Assembly: GCF_014844075.1 (NCBI RefSeq)
Contig: NZ_CP062165.1
Coordinates: 2,294,001 to 2,358,000 of the forward strand
Length of the DNA: 64,000 nucleotides
DNA from: Paenibacillus sp. JNUCC-31
GTDB taxonomy: Bacteria > Bacillota > Bacilli > Paenibacillales > Paenibacillaceae
Direction of reading: 5' to 3'
The position numbers and the translations under genes are program-made. The notes beneath the pieces are model-generated. The model had not been told where the DNA came from, did not search any database, and was given only the letters and a program-made list of their open reading frames with translations. This document shows, one piece after another, positions 17,325-25,459 of the stretch. How positions within the stretch are numbered: position 1 is the first letter of the stretch; each line of letters starts with the position of its first letter.

Positions 17325-19022
17325 TTATTTTACGTCTTTACCTGTCCACAGGGACACACGATCCTTAACCCAAACCGTGTACTGTTTCTCCATTTCCACC
17401 GCACCCGCATTGTCCAGCTCCGTCAGGAAAGCATCATATACTTTATCGAAGTCTTCCGGTTTGGACAAAACTGCTTCAGGGATACGTTTACGTACAATAT
17501 CCTGTGTTTTTCGGAACGTTACCTCATAATCGGTACCTGAAGGTACTGGCATGTTGTATGCTGCGCCCCAGTCTTTCAACTGCAAATCATCTTCAGATGG
17601 ATAGAATTCTTTCCATGTTGTAATGCCATATGCTTTCAACGTCTCTTTCTCTGCAGCAGTATAGCCAGCTTGGATCTGCTCAGGGAAGTTCGTTGTGTAG
17701 TAGTTATCTGTGGAATCTTTCACGCCATCACCGTATCTCGCACTGAACACGTTGTACATTCCAATTCCTGTTTCCTTGGTGAAGTTAGAATTGTCATTGG
17801 TTTTGCGATCTTGAATATCTTGAGGGATCACCCGTTGACCATTCTCTACGTTGTAGTGTTGGCCTTCAATGCCCCAGTTTCTTAATACCTGGCCTTCGTC
17901 TGAAGCGAGCCAGTCCATGAATTTGATAATGCGAACCGGATCTTTGGCAGAAGTTGTGATTCCGATTCCATATCCGTCAAATCCGGTTGGCTGGAACGTA
18001 TGGTCCACGATATCCTTGTTCAGGGATACAGAGAAGTGAGCATATGTGCTGTCATCTTTGCCAGCTGATTTGAGTGCATTTTCTGCTTCTTGATAATTCC
18101 ATTCCTGGTCAATCAGACCGAGCACACGGCCACTTGCGATTTTGGACTTATATTGGTCATCCTTTTGGACAAATGTATCCTTGTCCAGCAGTCCTTCATT
18201 GTACATTTTGTTCAACCAACGGAAGTATTCCTTCTCCTCTGGACGTTTGTAGTGAAGCATCGCTTCATACGTTTCAGGATTGATATAATATTCTCCATCA
18301 TCCGGAGCTCCCGTAGCTTGGAAGGCCGGGTTTGTTACCGTAATCATAATTTTCCAATCATCGGCATTCAGCGTCAATGGAATGGTCGGCTGACCGTCAA
18401 TCGTCGGGTGCTTTTTCACATACTCTTTCAATACATTCTCGTAATCCTCAAGCGTTTTCACTTCAGGGTAACCGAGCTCTTTCAATACCTTTTGCTGAAT
18501 TTCGAATCCACCTGTTGCGTCAAACGCTACATTATCTACACCCATATTGGTTGGGATGGTATAAATGGCCTGATCTTCCGAACTGTATTTCAGTCGGTTC
18601 ATCTGGTCCCCATATATTTTTTTCAGGTTTGGAGCATGCTCCTCAATCAGATCCGTCAGGTCAAGCATCGCGCCTGCATCTACAAGTTTTGACAAGTTAC
18701 CTTTAGGGAAAACGATATCAGGAAAATCACCGCTGGCAGCCATAAGCGCAATCTTTTGGTCGCCACCATTGTTAACATCGTACTCAGCCTCAATTGTAAC
18801 GCCTGTTTTCTTGGTAATCTCTTTACCGACTGCATCCTGCATCTTGTTCCAGGTTGGACTTGCATCCGCACCAAAGAATGTGATGGTAACCGGTTCGGTT
18901 CCACTGGATTCCGAGGTTTCTTTACTTCCTGAATTTCCGCAGCCAGCTGTAACCAGCATTGCACTTGCGAGCATTAACATTGCAAACGTCTTAGGTGTAT
19001 TGCCTTTCATTTTGCCTCTCAT
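17325..19022 (-). CDS. Lpl-type ABC sugar-binding lipoprotein, paralog 3
   Basis: A 565-residue extracellular solute-binding protein of the large LplA/LipO type. The signal sequence ends in the lipobox VTAGC (Cys about residue 28), followed by a Ser/Glu-rich linker and the binding domain (ITFFGADASPTWNKM onward). It is very similar along its whole length to the 19339-21039 protein and less so to 21407-23095. The start is ATG at 19022 behind GGGGGA; an ATG four codons later is possible. It has its own promoter, cre boxes and terminator, so it can be expressed apart from the permeases. It presumably delivers a related ligand to the same channel. Confidence 0.92.
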   Translation of the reverse strand: MRGKMKGNTPKTFAMLMLASAMLVTAGCGNSGSKETSESSGTEPVTITFFGADASPTWNKMQDAVGKEITKKTGVTIEAEYDVNNGGDQKIALMAASGDFPDIVFPKGNLSKLVDAGAMLDLTDLIEEHAPNLKKIYGDQMNRLKYSSEDQAIYTIPTNMGVDNVAFDATGGFEIQQKVLKELGYPEVKTLEDYENVLKEYVKKHPTIDGQPTIPLTLNADDWKIMITVTNPAFQATGAPDDGEYYINPETYEAMLHYKRPEEKEYFRWLNKMYNEGLLDKDTFVQKDDQYKSKIASGRVLGLIDQEWNYQEAENALKSAGKDDSTYAHFSVSLNKDIVDHTFQPTGFDGYGIGITTSAKDPVRIIKFMDWLASDEGQVLRNWGIEGQHYNVENGQRVIPQDIQDRKTNDNSNFTKETGIGMYNVFSARYGDGVKDSTDNYYTTNFPEQIQAGYTAAEKETLKAYGITTWKEFYPSEDDLQLKDWGAAYNMPVPSGTDYEVTFRKTQDIVRKRIPEAVLSKPEDFDKVYDAFLTELDNAGAVEMEKQYTVWVKDRVSLWTGKDVK

Positions 19023-19182
19023 TGTCTAGTCCCCCTATTATTTATGAAGGTTTTATCTGTATAACAGGCTTTAAGCCTGAGGATACCGCTGCAAGACGCA
19101 TTTCTGTATGCGCTTACCGAAAATAAATTTGTACACTTTTTAATCAAAACCTAACTCACAACAACTTTCTTCCAACATCCGT

Positions 19183-19192
19183 AAAACGTTTT
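19183..19192. promoter_or_regulatory. AAAACGTTTT box upstream of binding protein 3
   Basis: A palindromic AAAACGTTTT in the leader of the 17325-19022 gene, about 25 bases after its cre box. It is one of the set shared across the locus. Confidence 0.5.
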
Positions 19193-19202
19193 CGGAAACT
19201 TG

Positions 19203-19230
19203 TTTAAAACGCTTACTGAAAGTGCTTACA
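19203..19230 (-). promoter_or_regulatory. Two adjacent cre-like boxes
   Basis: TGAAAGTGCTTACA (19217-19230) is a good cre match just after the -10 box. A second, weaker copy (TTAAAACGCTTACT, 19203-19216) directly abuts it. Confidence 0.7.
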
Positions 19231-19236
19231 TCATAG

Positions 19237-19265
19237 ATTATATGCCATTCGACTTCTTTCGTCAA
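19237..19265 (-). promoter_or_regulatory. Promoter of binding-protein gene 3
   Basis: Minus-strand -35 TTGACG (19260-19265), 17-bp spacer, -10 TATAAT (19237-19242), with cre immediately downstream. Confidence 0.85.
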
Positions 19266-19271
19266 CAACAA

Positions 19272-19297
19272 AAAAGGCCCCTTTTGAAGGACCTTTC
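19272..19297 (-). terminator. Terminator of binding-protein gene 2
   Basis: Minus-strand hairpin AAAGGTCCTT-CAAA-AGGGGCCTTT (two or three G-U pairs) followed by T residues, 42 bases after the 19339 stop. Confidence 0.8.
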
Positions 19298-19338
19298 TTG
19301 CAATGAAAATGATCATATATTATGCGTTATTTTCACTA

Positions 19339-21039
19339 TTATTTCACGTCTTTACCTGTCCACAGAGCTACACGTTCTTTAATCCAAATGGTATATTGTT
19401 TCTCCATGTCTACCGCACCTGCTTTGTCCAGTTCAGCCAAGAGATTATCATAAACTTTGTCGAAGTCGGCAGGTTTGGCCAGAATGGCTTCAGGAATCCG
19501 TTTACGGACAATATCCTGTGTTTTCTGGAAGGTTACGTTGTAATCCGTATCCGAAGGTACTGGCATGTTATAAGCGGCGCCCCAATCTTTCAGCTTCAAA
19601 TCCTCTTCAGAAGGATAGAAATCTTTCCATGTTGTAATACCATATGCTTTCAACGTTTCCTTCTCAGCAGCAGTATACCCTGCCTGGATCTGTTCTGGGA
19701 AGTTCGTTGTATAGTAGTTACCCGTAGGATCTTTTACCCCATCCCCATATCTTGCGCTGAAAATGTTGTACATCCCGATACCTGTTTCTTTGGTGAACGC
19801 CGAGTTGTCATTGACTTTGCGGTCCTGCACATCTGCAGGAATGACACGTTTGCCATTTTCAACGTTGTAGTGTTTACCTTCGATTCCCCAGTTTCTCAAC
19901 ACCTGGCCTTCATCTGAAGCAAGCCAATCCATAAATTTGATAATGCGTACAGGGTCTTTCGCCGTTGTGGAAATACCGATGCCATATCCGTCAAATCCGG
20001 TTGGCTGGAACGTGTGGTCCACGATGTCTTTGTTCAGGGATACAGAGAAGTGAGCGTACGTATTCTCCCCATTGTTCACAGATTTCAAAGCGTTCTCAGC
20101 TTCGCCATAGTTCCATTCCTGGTCAATCAGACCCAGTACGCGACCACTCGCAATTTTGGATTTGTATTGATCATCCTTCTGTACAAAGGCATCTTTATCG
20201 AGAATTCCTTCATTGTACATTTTGTTCAACCAGCGGAAGTATTCCTTCTCCTCTGGACGTTTGTAGTGAAGCATCGCTTCATAGGTTTCAGGGTTAATGT
20301 AATATTCCCCGTCATCCGGTCCACCCGTTGCCTGGAAAGCTGGATTCGTTACCGTAATCATAATCTTCCAGTCATCGGCATTCAGCGTCAACGGGATCGT
20401 TGGCTGACCATCAATGGTTGGATGCTTCTTATAATATTCTTTCAGAACTTTCTCGTAATCCTCCAACGTCTTCACTTCGGGGTATCCGAGCTCCTTCAAT
20501 ACCTTCTGCTGGATTTCGAATCCGCCTGTTGCATCAAACGCCACATTATCTACACCCATGTTGGTCGGGATCGTGTAAATGGATTGATCTTCCAGACTAT
20601 ATTTCAGGCGATTCATCTGGTTCCCATAGATTTTCTTCAAATTGGGTGCATGTTTCTCAATCAGATCGGTCAGGTCAAGCATTGCGCCTGCATCCACAAG
20701 CTTAGACAAGTTACCTTTAGGATAGATGATATCAGGGTAATCACCGCTGGCAGCCATCAAAGGTATCTTCTGGTCGCCACCATTATTCACATCATACTCG
20801 GCCTCAATTGTAACACCTGTTTGTTTGGTAATCTCCTGGCCGACTGCGTCCTTCATGTTGTTCCAGTTTGGACTTGCGTCAGCACCAAAGAACGTAAAGG
20901 TAATTGGACTGGTGGTATCCCCTGTGTCCGTTGGTGTCTCTGAAGCCGTAGTTCCTCCGCCACCGCTGCACCCCGCTGTAATAGCAAGAGCGCTGGCTAA
21001 CAGAAGCATGGCGAATGTTTTTGGTGTTTTGCCCTTCAT
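19339..21039 (-). CDS. Lpl-type ABC sugar-binding lipoprotein, paralog 2
   Basis: A 566-residue lipoprotein with lipobox ITAGC (Cys about residue 23), a Gly/Thr-rich linker and a large solute-binding domain. By eye it matches the 17325-19022 protein at most positions. The differences cluster in the linker, around residue 300 (KSVNNGENT against KSAGKDDST) and in scattered surface residues, so a recent duplication is likely. It has its own promoter, cre box and terminator. It lies between paralogs 1 and 3, downstream of the permease genes. Confidence 0.92.
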   Translation of the reverse strand: MKGKTPKTFAMLLLASALAITAGCSGGGGTTASETPTDTGDTTSPITFTFFGADASPNWNNMKDAVGQEITKQTGVTIEAEYDVNNGGDQKIPLMAASGDYPDIIYPKGNLSKLVDAGAMLDLTDLIEKHAPNLKKIYGNQMNRLKYSLEDQSIYTIPTNMGVDNVAFDATGGFEIQQKVLKELGYPEVKTLEDYEKVLKEYYKKHPTIDGQPTIPLTLNADDWKIMITVTNPAFQATGGPDDGEYYINPETYEAMLHYKRPEEKEYFRWLNKMYNEGILDKDAFVQKDDQYKSKIASGRVLGLIDQEWNYGEAENALKSVNNGENTYAHFSVSLNKDIVDHTFQPTGFDGYGIGISTTAKDPVRIIKFMDWLASDEGQVLRNWGIEGKHYNVENGKRVIPADVQDRKVNDNSAFTKETGIGMYNIFSARYGDGVKDPTGNYYTTNFPEQIQAGYTAAEKETLKAYGITTWKDFYPSEEDLKLKDWGAAYNMPVPSDTDYNVTFQKTQDIVRKRIPEAILAKPADFDKVYDNLLAELDKAGAVDMEKQYTIWIKERVALWTGKDVK

Positions 21040-21262
21040 GTGTAATCCCCCTTATGGATAAAATGAAGCTATCTATTGTAGAACAGGCTGACCTGCACAT
21101 ACCGTAGTCGAATGATTCCGATTGTAAAATGTTTGATTTTATAACATAAAAAGCGTTTTCTAAATGATGTGAAAATCACTCACTCTATTCCGCATTTCGA
21201 GTAATCAATCCTTGCTTCTTTTTGACTGAAGAGATTCGTTCACATGATTGATACACCAGTAA

Positions 21263-21276
21263 TGAAAGTGCTTTCA
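21263..21276 (-). promoter_or_regulatory. cre box at the promoter of binding protein 2
   Basis: TGAAAGTGCTTTCA is a perfect inverted repeat apart from its central pair and fits the cre pattern. It lies directly after the -10 box. Confidence 0.85.
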
Positions 21277-21283
21277 TAATTGA

Positions 21284-21312
21284 ATAATAATACCTCTCCA
21301 ATCCCTTGTCAA
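21284..21312 (-). promoter_or_regulatory. Promoter of binding-protein gene 2
   Basis: Minus-strand -35 TTGACA (21307-21312), 17-bp spacer, -10 TATTAT (21284-21289). An AAAACGTTTT box lies about 20 bases upstream (21332-21341) and a related AAAGCGTTTTC lies downstream at 21150. Confidence 0.85.
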
Positions 21313-21331
21313 TAGTGATTTTGCAAAATAT

Positions 21332-21341
21332 AAAACGTTTT
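21332..21341. promoter_or_regulatory. AAAACGTTTT box upstream of the binding protein 2 promoter
   Basis: The same palindromic core as at 17103, 19183, 25389 and 28505. Here it is upstream of -35, in an activator-like position, beside the terminator of the preceding gene. Confidence 0.5.
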
Positions 21342-21345
21342 AGGT

Positions 21346-21375
21346 ATAAAAAAGAACCCAGATGCCTGGGTTCTT
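21346..21375 (-). terminator. Terminator of binding-protein gene 1
   Basis: AAGAACCCAG (21352-21361) pairs perfectly with CTGGGTTCTT (21366-21375) around a 4-base loop. The minus strand continues with six T. Confidence 0.92.
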
Positions 21376-21406
21376 CCTCTCAAAAAATTCAACTTGCTAA
21401 AACGAA

Positions 21407-23095
21407 TTACTTGCTCGCTTCACCACTCCACAATTTCACACGGTTTTGTACCAGTTCAGTGTATTGCTGTTCCATTTTCTCCGCACCGGCTTTATTCAGT
21501 TCGGCAATCATCCCATCATAGATGGAATCGAATTGATCAGGGGAACTGAGTATCGCTTCTGGAACCCGTTTACGGATAATATCTTGTGTTTTTTGGAAAA
21601 TAACATTGTAGTCCGAGTCACCAGGCGTCGGCATATTGTACGCTGCTCCCCATAGTTTAACCGGAAATTCATCTTCACTAGGGAACAGATCTTTCCATGT
21701 TGTTGCGCCGTATGCTTTGAGTGTTTCTTTCTCCACATCGGAATAGGCCGCTACAATCTGTTCAGGGAAGTTCGTTGTATAATAGTTACCCGTTGAATCC
21801 TTCACACCATCTCCGTAGTGACCAGCCATATTGGTGTAGAGACCAATACCTGTTTCCTTTTGGAATACGGCCGCATTGTTTATTTTTTGATCCAGCACAT
21901 CAGCAGGGATCACACGTTTGCCATCCTTCACTTCGTACTGTTTGCCTTCAATCCCCCAGTTCATCAGCACTTGGCCTTCTTCAGAAGCCAGGTAATCAAA
22001 GAATTTGATTGTACGAACCGGGTCCGGGTTCGTTGTTGTAATGCCTACACCCCAGCCGGATACAAAGCCAGGATCCTGATAGGAATGATCTTTGATGTCT
22101 TTGGACAATGTTACAGGGAAGTGAGAATAGGTCGCTTCATCCTTGCCGGCAGATTTCAAAGCATTCTCTGCATCAGAGTATCCCCAATCCTGGTCAATGA
22201 CACCAAGTACACGTCCGCTTGCGATTTTGGATTTGTATTGATCTGTTTTTTGTACGAAGCTGTCCTGATCAAGCAATCCTTCGCTGTACATATGGTTCAA
22301 CCAACGGAAATACTCTTTTTCCTCTGGACGTTTGTAGTGAAGCATGGCTTCATACGTCTCTGGATTGATGTAGTATTCACCGTCATCCGGAGCGCCTGTT
22401 GCCTGGAAGGCCGGATTCGTTACGGTAATCATGATTCTCCAGTCATCTGCGTCCAGGGATAACGGAATCGTTGGCTGACCATCAATCGTTGGATGTTTCT
22501 CCTTATATGCCTTCAACACATTTTCATAATCCTGGAGCGTACGAACCTCAGGGTATCCCAGCTCTTTCAATACACGATGCTGAATACCAAATCCGCCGCC
22601 TGCATCAAAGTACTTCTGATCTACCGCATAGTACGTCGGCAGTACATAAATGGCCTGATCTTCATTGCTGTATTTCAACCGGTCCATGTAATTACCATAC
22701 AGCTTCTTCAGATTGGGAGCATATTGATCGATCAGGTCTGTCAGATCCAACATGGCTCCGGCATCCACGAGCTTGCTCAGCTCTCCTTTGGGTGACACGA
22801 TATCGGGATAATCTCCACTCGCTGCCATTAAAGATACTTTATCCTGACCGCCGCTGACGGCAAATTCACCATTGAGGGTTACACCTGTTTTCTCCGTTAG
22901 TACTTGGCCTACCTCATCTTTCATGCCGTTCCAGTTCGGACTGGGATCCACGCTAAAAAAGCTGAATGTGATCGGAGACGTATCACCGCTTGTGTCCTTA
23001 AACGACGTTTCGCCGCTATTTCCTCCACCGCAGCCTGCAAGTAAGGACATCGCAAGCACTGGAGCCAGTGCAATCTTCATTTTGAACCTTGCCAT
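21407..23095 (-). CDS. Lpl-type ABC sugar-binding lipoprotein, paralog 1
   Basis: A 562-residue lipoprotein with lipobox LLAGC (Cys about residue 22). It is the most divergent of the three paralogs (for example VLPTYYAVDQKYFD near residue 150 and SGWGVGITTTNPD near 345), while the central block around PTIDGQPTIPL and YEAMLHYKRPEEKEYF is almost unchanged. It lies 184 bases after the permease pair with no clear terminator between, so it is probably the original third gene of the importer operon. A stable hairpin at 23191-23217 separates it from the permeases. Confidence 0.92.
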   Translation of the reverse strand: MARFKMKIALAPVLAMSLLAGCGGGNSGETSFKDTSGDTSPITFSFFSVDPSPNWNGMKDEVGQVLTEKTGVTLNGEFAVSGGQDKVSLMAASGDYPDIVSPKGELSKLVDAGAMLDLTDLIDQYAPNLKKLYGNYMDRLKYSNEDQAIYVLPTYYAVDQKYFDAGGGFGIQHRVLKELGYPEVRTLQDYENVLKAYKEKHPTIDGQPTIPLSLDADDWRIMITVTNPAFQATGAPDDGEYYINPETYEAMLHYKRPEEKEYFRWLNHMYSEGLLDQDSFVQKTDQYKSKIASGRVLGVIDQDWGYSDAENALKSAGKDEATYSHFPVTLSKDIKDHSYQDPGFVSGWGVGITTTNPDPVRTIKFFDYLASEEGQVLMNWGIEGKQYEVKDGKRVIPADVLDQKINNAAVFQKETGIGLYTNMAGHYGDGVKDSTGNYYTTNFPEQIVAAYSDVEKETLKAYGATTWKDLFPSEDEFPVKLWGAAYNMPTPGDSDYNVIFQKTQDIIRKRVPEAILSSPDQFDSIYDGMIAELNKAGAEKMEQQYTELVQNRVKLWSGEASK

Positions 23096-23190
23096 AATGG
23101 TAATCCTCCCTGATTCATATGTCTGTCTTATCCGGGACTTTTTGTCCCTGTCTATAGCTTCATGGATACCGCTCCGCAGCCCTATACGGT

Positions 23191-23217
23191 GAAGCGCAGA
23201 CCAATTGGCTGCGCTTC
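23191..23217 (-). other. Intercistronic hairpin between permease and binding-protein genes
   Basis: GAAGCGCAG (23191-23199) pairs perfectly with CTGCGCTTC (23209-23217). The minus strand has no T run after it, so it looks like an RNA-stability or processing element rather than a terminator. Confidence 0.6.
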
Positions 23218-23279
23218 GGGCATCCTGATGCTTTTTTTAAATGTACGGTCGCTCTATGTGGCAACCTGTACAAACTTGT

Positions 23280-24182
23280 TTATGCCTTTACTGCACCCAA
23301 TGTCATACCACCCACAAAATATTTTTGCAGGAATGGATACACAATCAGGATTGGAACCGTAACAACGATCGTGATCGCCATTTTGATGGATTCCGGTGAA
23401 ATCTGTGTCATCTGCTGAGCCATATCATTGGCGTTACGTCCGGCACCCGAGCCTTGCTGCGTACTTTGCAGTACTTTCATCAGCTCGTACTGGAGTGTTG
23501 TCAGATGAGCCTTCGATCCATTATACAGATACGTATCAAACCAAGCATTCCACTGGCCAACTGCCAGGAACAACGCGATGGTTGCAAGTACCGGTTTACA
23601 GAGTGGCAAAATAATTTTGTAATAGATTTTAAAGTCGTTCGCACCATCCAGCTTCGCGGATTCCTGCAAGGCATACGGCAGGCCATCAATGAATGAACGG
23701 ATGATGAATACGTTAAATGCACTGATCATACCTGGCAATACGTATACCCAGAATGTACCAATCAGATGCAGGTCACGCATCAGGATGTACACCGGAATCA
23801 GACCACCGGAGAAATACATCGTGAGTGCAAGTGTAGTGGATACAAATTTTCTCAGCTTGAAGTCCGGACGACTCAGTGTAAATGCGATCATCGAGGAACT
23901 GATCAAACCGAGCACAGTACCAACAATGGTACGCAGAATGGAAATCTGCAAACCTTGCAGCAATCCATCATATTGGAAGATGGTTTTGTAATTTTGCAAT
24001 GTGAATTCGCGAGGCCACAAGTAAATTCCGCCACGGACGGTATCTGTCGAGTTATTGAGCGAGATAGCCAGTACGTTCAGGAATGGATACAGTGTTACAA
24101 TCAGCACCAGGGTCATCGCGAGGATGTTGAATATATCGAACAGCTTATCGCCCCGAGTAGCATTGAATGCTTTGTTCGCCAT
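23280..24182 (-). CDS. Lpl-type carbohydrate ABC permease (LplC/YtcP type)
   Basis: A 300-residue permease with six membrane segments and the coupling loop LQESAKLDGANDFKIYYKII (about residues 173-192). The C-terminus YFVGGMTLGAVKA is typical of this branch. It follows the partner permease by 15 bases, with GGAGGGG before its ATG. It forms the membrane channel of the importer served by the three tandem binding proteins. No ATPase gene is near. Confidence 0.93.
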   Translation of the reverse strand: MANKAFNATRGDKLFDIFNILAMTLVLIVTLYPFLNVLAISLNNSTDTVRGGIYLWPREFTLQNYKTIFQYDGLLQGLQISILRTIVGTVLGLISSSMIAFTLSRPDFKLRKFVSTTLALTMYFSGGLIPVYILMRDLHLIGTFWVYVLPGMISAFNVFIIRSFIDGLPYALQESAKLDGANDFKIYYKIILPLCKPVLATIALFLAVGQWNAWFDTYLYNGSKAHLTTLQYELMKVLQSTQQGSGAGRNANDMAQQMTQISPESIKMAITIVVTVPILIVYPFLQKYFVGGMTLGAVKA

Positions 24183-24197
24183 AATGTCGTCCCCTCC

Positions 24198-25181
24198 CTA
24201 CATGATGCTTTCTTTGGTGAATTTTTTGAACAATCCGTTCGCCGTAAACAGAAGGATAATACTGACAACGGAGTTGAATATGCCTATGGCCGTACCGTAT
24301 GAGAATCGTCCCATATTCAAACCATAATTAAGCGCATATAGGTCCAGCACTTCCGAGTAGTCTAATACCAGACTGTTTTGCAGCAAGAACTGCTTCTCGA
24401 AACCGATACTGATCAGATGCCCGATCGACATGATGAAAAGTACGGAAATCGTGGTCCGTATGCCAGGCAGCGTAATGTGCCACATTTGTCTCCAACGGTT
24501 CGCTCCATCCACACGGGATGCTTCATAAAGCTCTTGGTCAATACCCGTAATGGCTGCGAGATAGATAATGGCATTCCAGCCCGTTTCTTTCCACATATCT
24601 GAAGCGGTTACAATGTACCAGAACAGGTTCCCCTTGGCCATGAATTGGATCGGCTGGTCGATAATGTTTAGGTTTACCAAAATGTCATTGATAATCCCTC
24701 CATCAGTGGAGAGCATCTTGGTAATAATCCCTGCCACAACGACCCAGGATACAAAGTGAGGCAGATAGGATACGGTTTGCACTGCACGCTTAAAGAACAT
24801 GCCTCTCATCTCATTCAAGAGAATCGCAAAGAAAATAGGCACGATAAAACCGACAACCAGTCCCATCAAGCTCATTGCAAGCGTATTCCGAAGTACCAGA
24901 TAGAAACGATCATCACTGAACAATTCTACAAAGTGTTTAAAACCAACCCACTGTTGATCGCCAAACGATCTGGCTGGTTTATAATTTTGGAAAGCCATCG
25001 TCCATCCCCATAGTGGCAGATAGTTAAATACAAAAACCCAAACTACGAATGGCAATGACATGAGATAAAGATACTTTTGCTGTTTCATGCTGTCCCAAAT
25101 TCTGTTCCGCCGTTTCTGTGTTGGCGGCTTGGGGTCACTGCTTCTTTTCGCGGAAGCGGATTTTTTTGTTAGCGTTTCCAT
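24198..25181 (-). CDS. Lpl-type carbohydrate ABC permease (LplB/YteP type)
   Basis: A 327-residue permease. A basic cytoplasmic N-terminus of about 40 residues precedes six membrane segments, and the coupling loop ELYEASRVDGANRWRQMWHI is near residues 215-235. The C-terminus NGLFKKFTKESIM is characteristic. It is the first gene of the importer operon, with GGAGGGGG before the ATG. Its control region (25182-25459) carries two AAA(A/G)CGTTTT-like boxes. It works with the 23280-24182 permease on oligosaccharides released by GH2, GH95 or GH1-type substrates. Confidence 0.93.
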   Translation of the reverse strand: METLTKKSASAKRSSDPKPPTQKRRNRIWDSMKQQKYLYLMSLPFVVWVFVFNYLPLWGWTMAFQNYKPARSFGDQQWVGFKHFVELFSDDRFYLVLRNTLAMSLMGLVVGFIVPIFFAILLNEMRGMFFKRAVQTVSYLPHFVSWVVVAGIITKMLSTDGGIINDILVNLNIIDQPIQFMAKGNLFWYIVTASDMWKETGWNAIIYLAAITGIDQELYEASRVDGANRWRQMWHITLPGIRTTISVLFIMSIGHLISIGFEKQFLLQNSLVLDYSEVLDLYALNYGLNMGRFSYGTAIGIFNSVVSIILLFTANGLFKKFTKESIM

Positions 25182-25226
25182 CTCCGTTCCCCCTCCTCTG
25201 TTTTATAAATTAATCATACCCGATAG

Positions 25227-25236
25227 AGCGTTTTCA
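25227..25236. promoter_or_regulatory. AGCGTTTTCA box upstream of the permease operon
   Basis: A partial copy of the locus box, 46 bases before the permease start. It resembles the AAAGCGTTTTC at 21150. Confidence 0.35.
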
Positions 25237-25388
25237 AAATACCATCTGGATTTTAGAGAAAATCATATAAAAATTAGATATCTCCCCTTATAATCCGATA
25301 TTATTTCTTCCGAATCAGTGATTTTGACGCCATCTCCTATTAATAATTGAAAATAAAAGGGAAATATATTCCAAAATGGGAATTTACG

Positions 25389-25398
25389 AAAACGTTTT
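25389..25398. promoter_or_regulatory. AAAACGTTTT box upstream of the permease operon
   Basis: The palindrome lies inside CGAAAACGTTTTAT, about 18 bases downstream (minus-strand sense) of a TTGACA at 25416-25421. It would overlap the -10 area if that is the -35 box. Confidence 0.55.
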
Positions 25399-25430
25399 AT
25401 AGAAATCGGTTACTTTGTCAACAACAGCAA

Positions 25431-25456
25431 AAGAAAAAGGACCTCAGCGGTCCTTT
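25431..25456 (-). terminator. Terminator of the GH2 gene
   Basis: AAAGGACC (25436-25443) pairs with GGTCCTTT (25449-25456) around 5 bases, with a T run on the minus strand. It begins only 4 bases after the GH2 stop. Confidence 0.92.
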
Positions 25457-25459
25457 GGT

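Noticed and set aside
20014..20943. 309-codon plus-strand frame, repeated in form opposite the other two paralogs
   Set aside because: It is a shadow of the binding-protein genes; it recurs only because the sense genes are paralogs.
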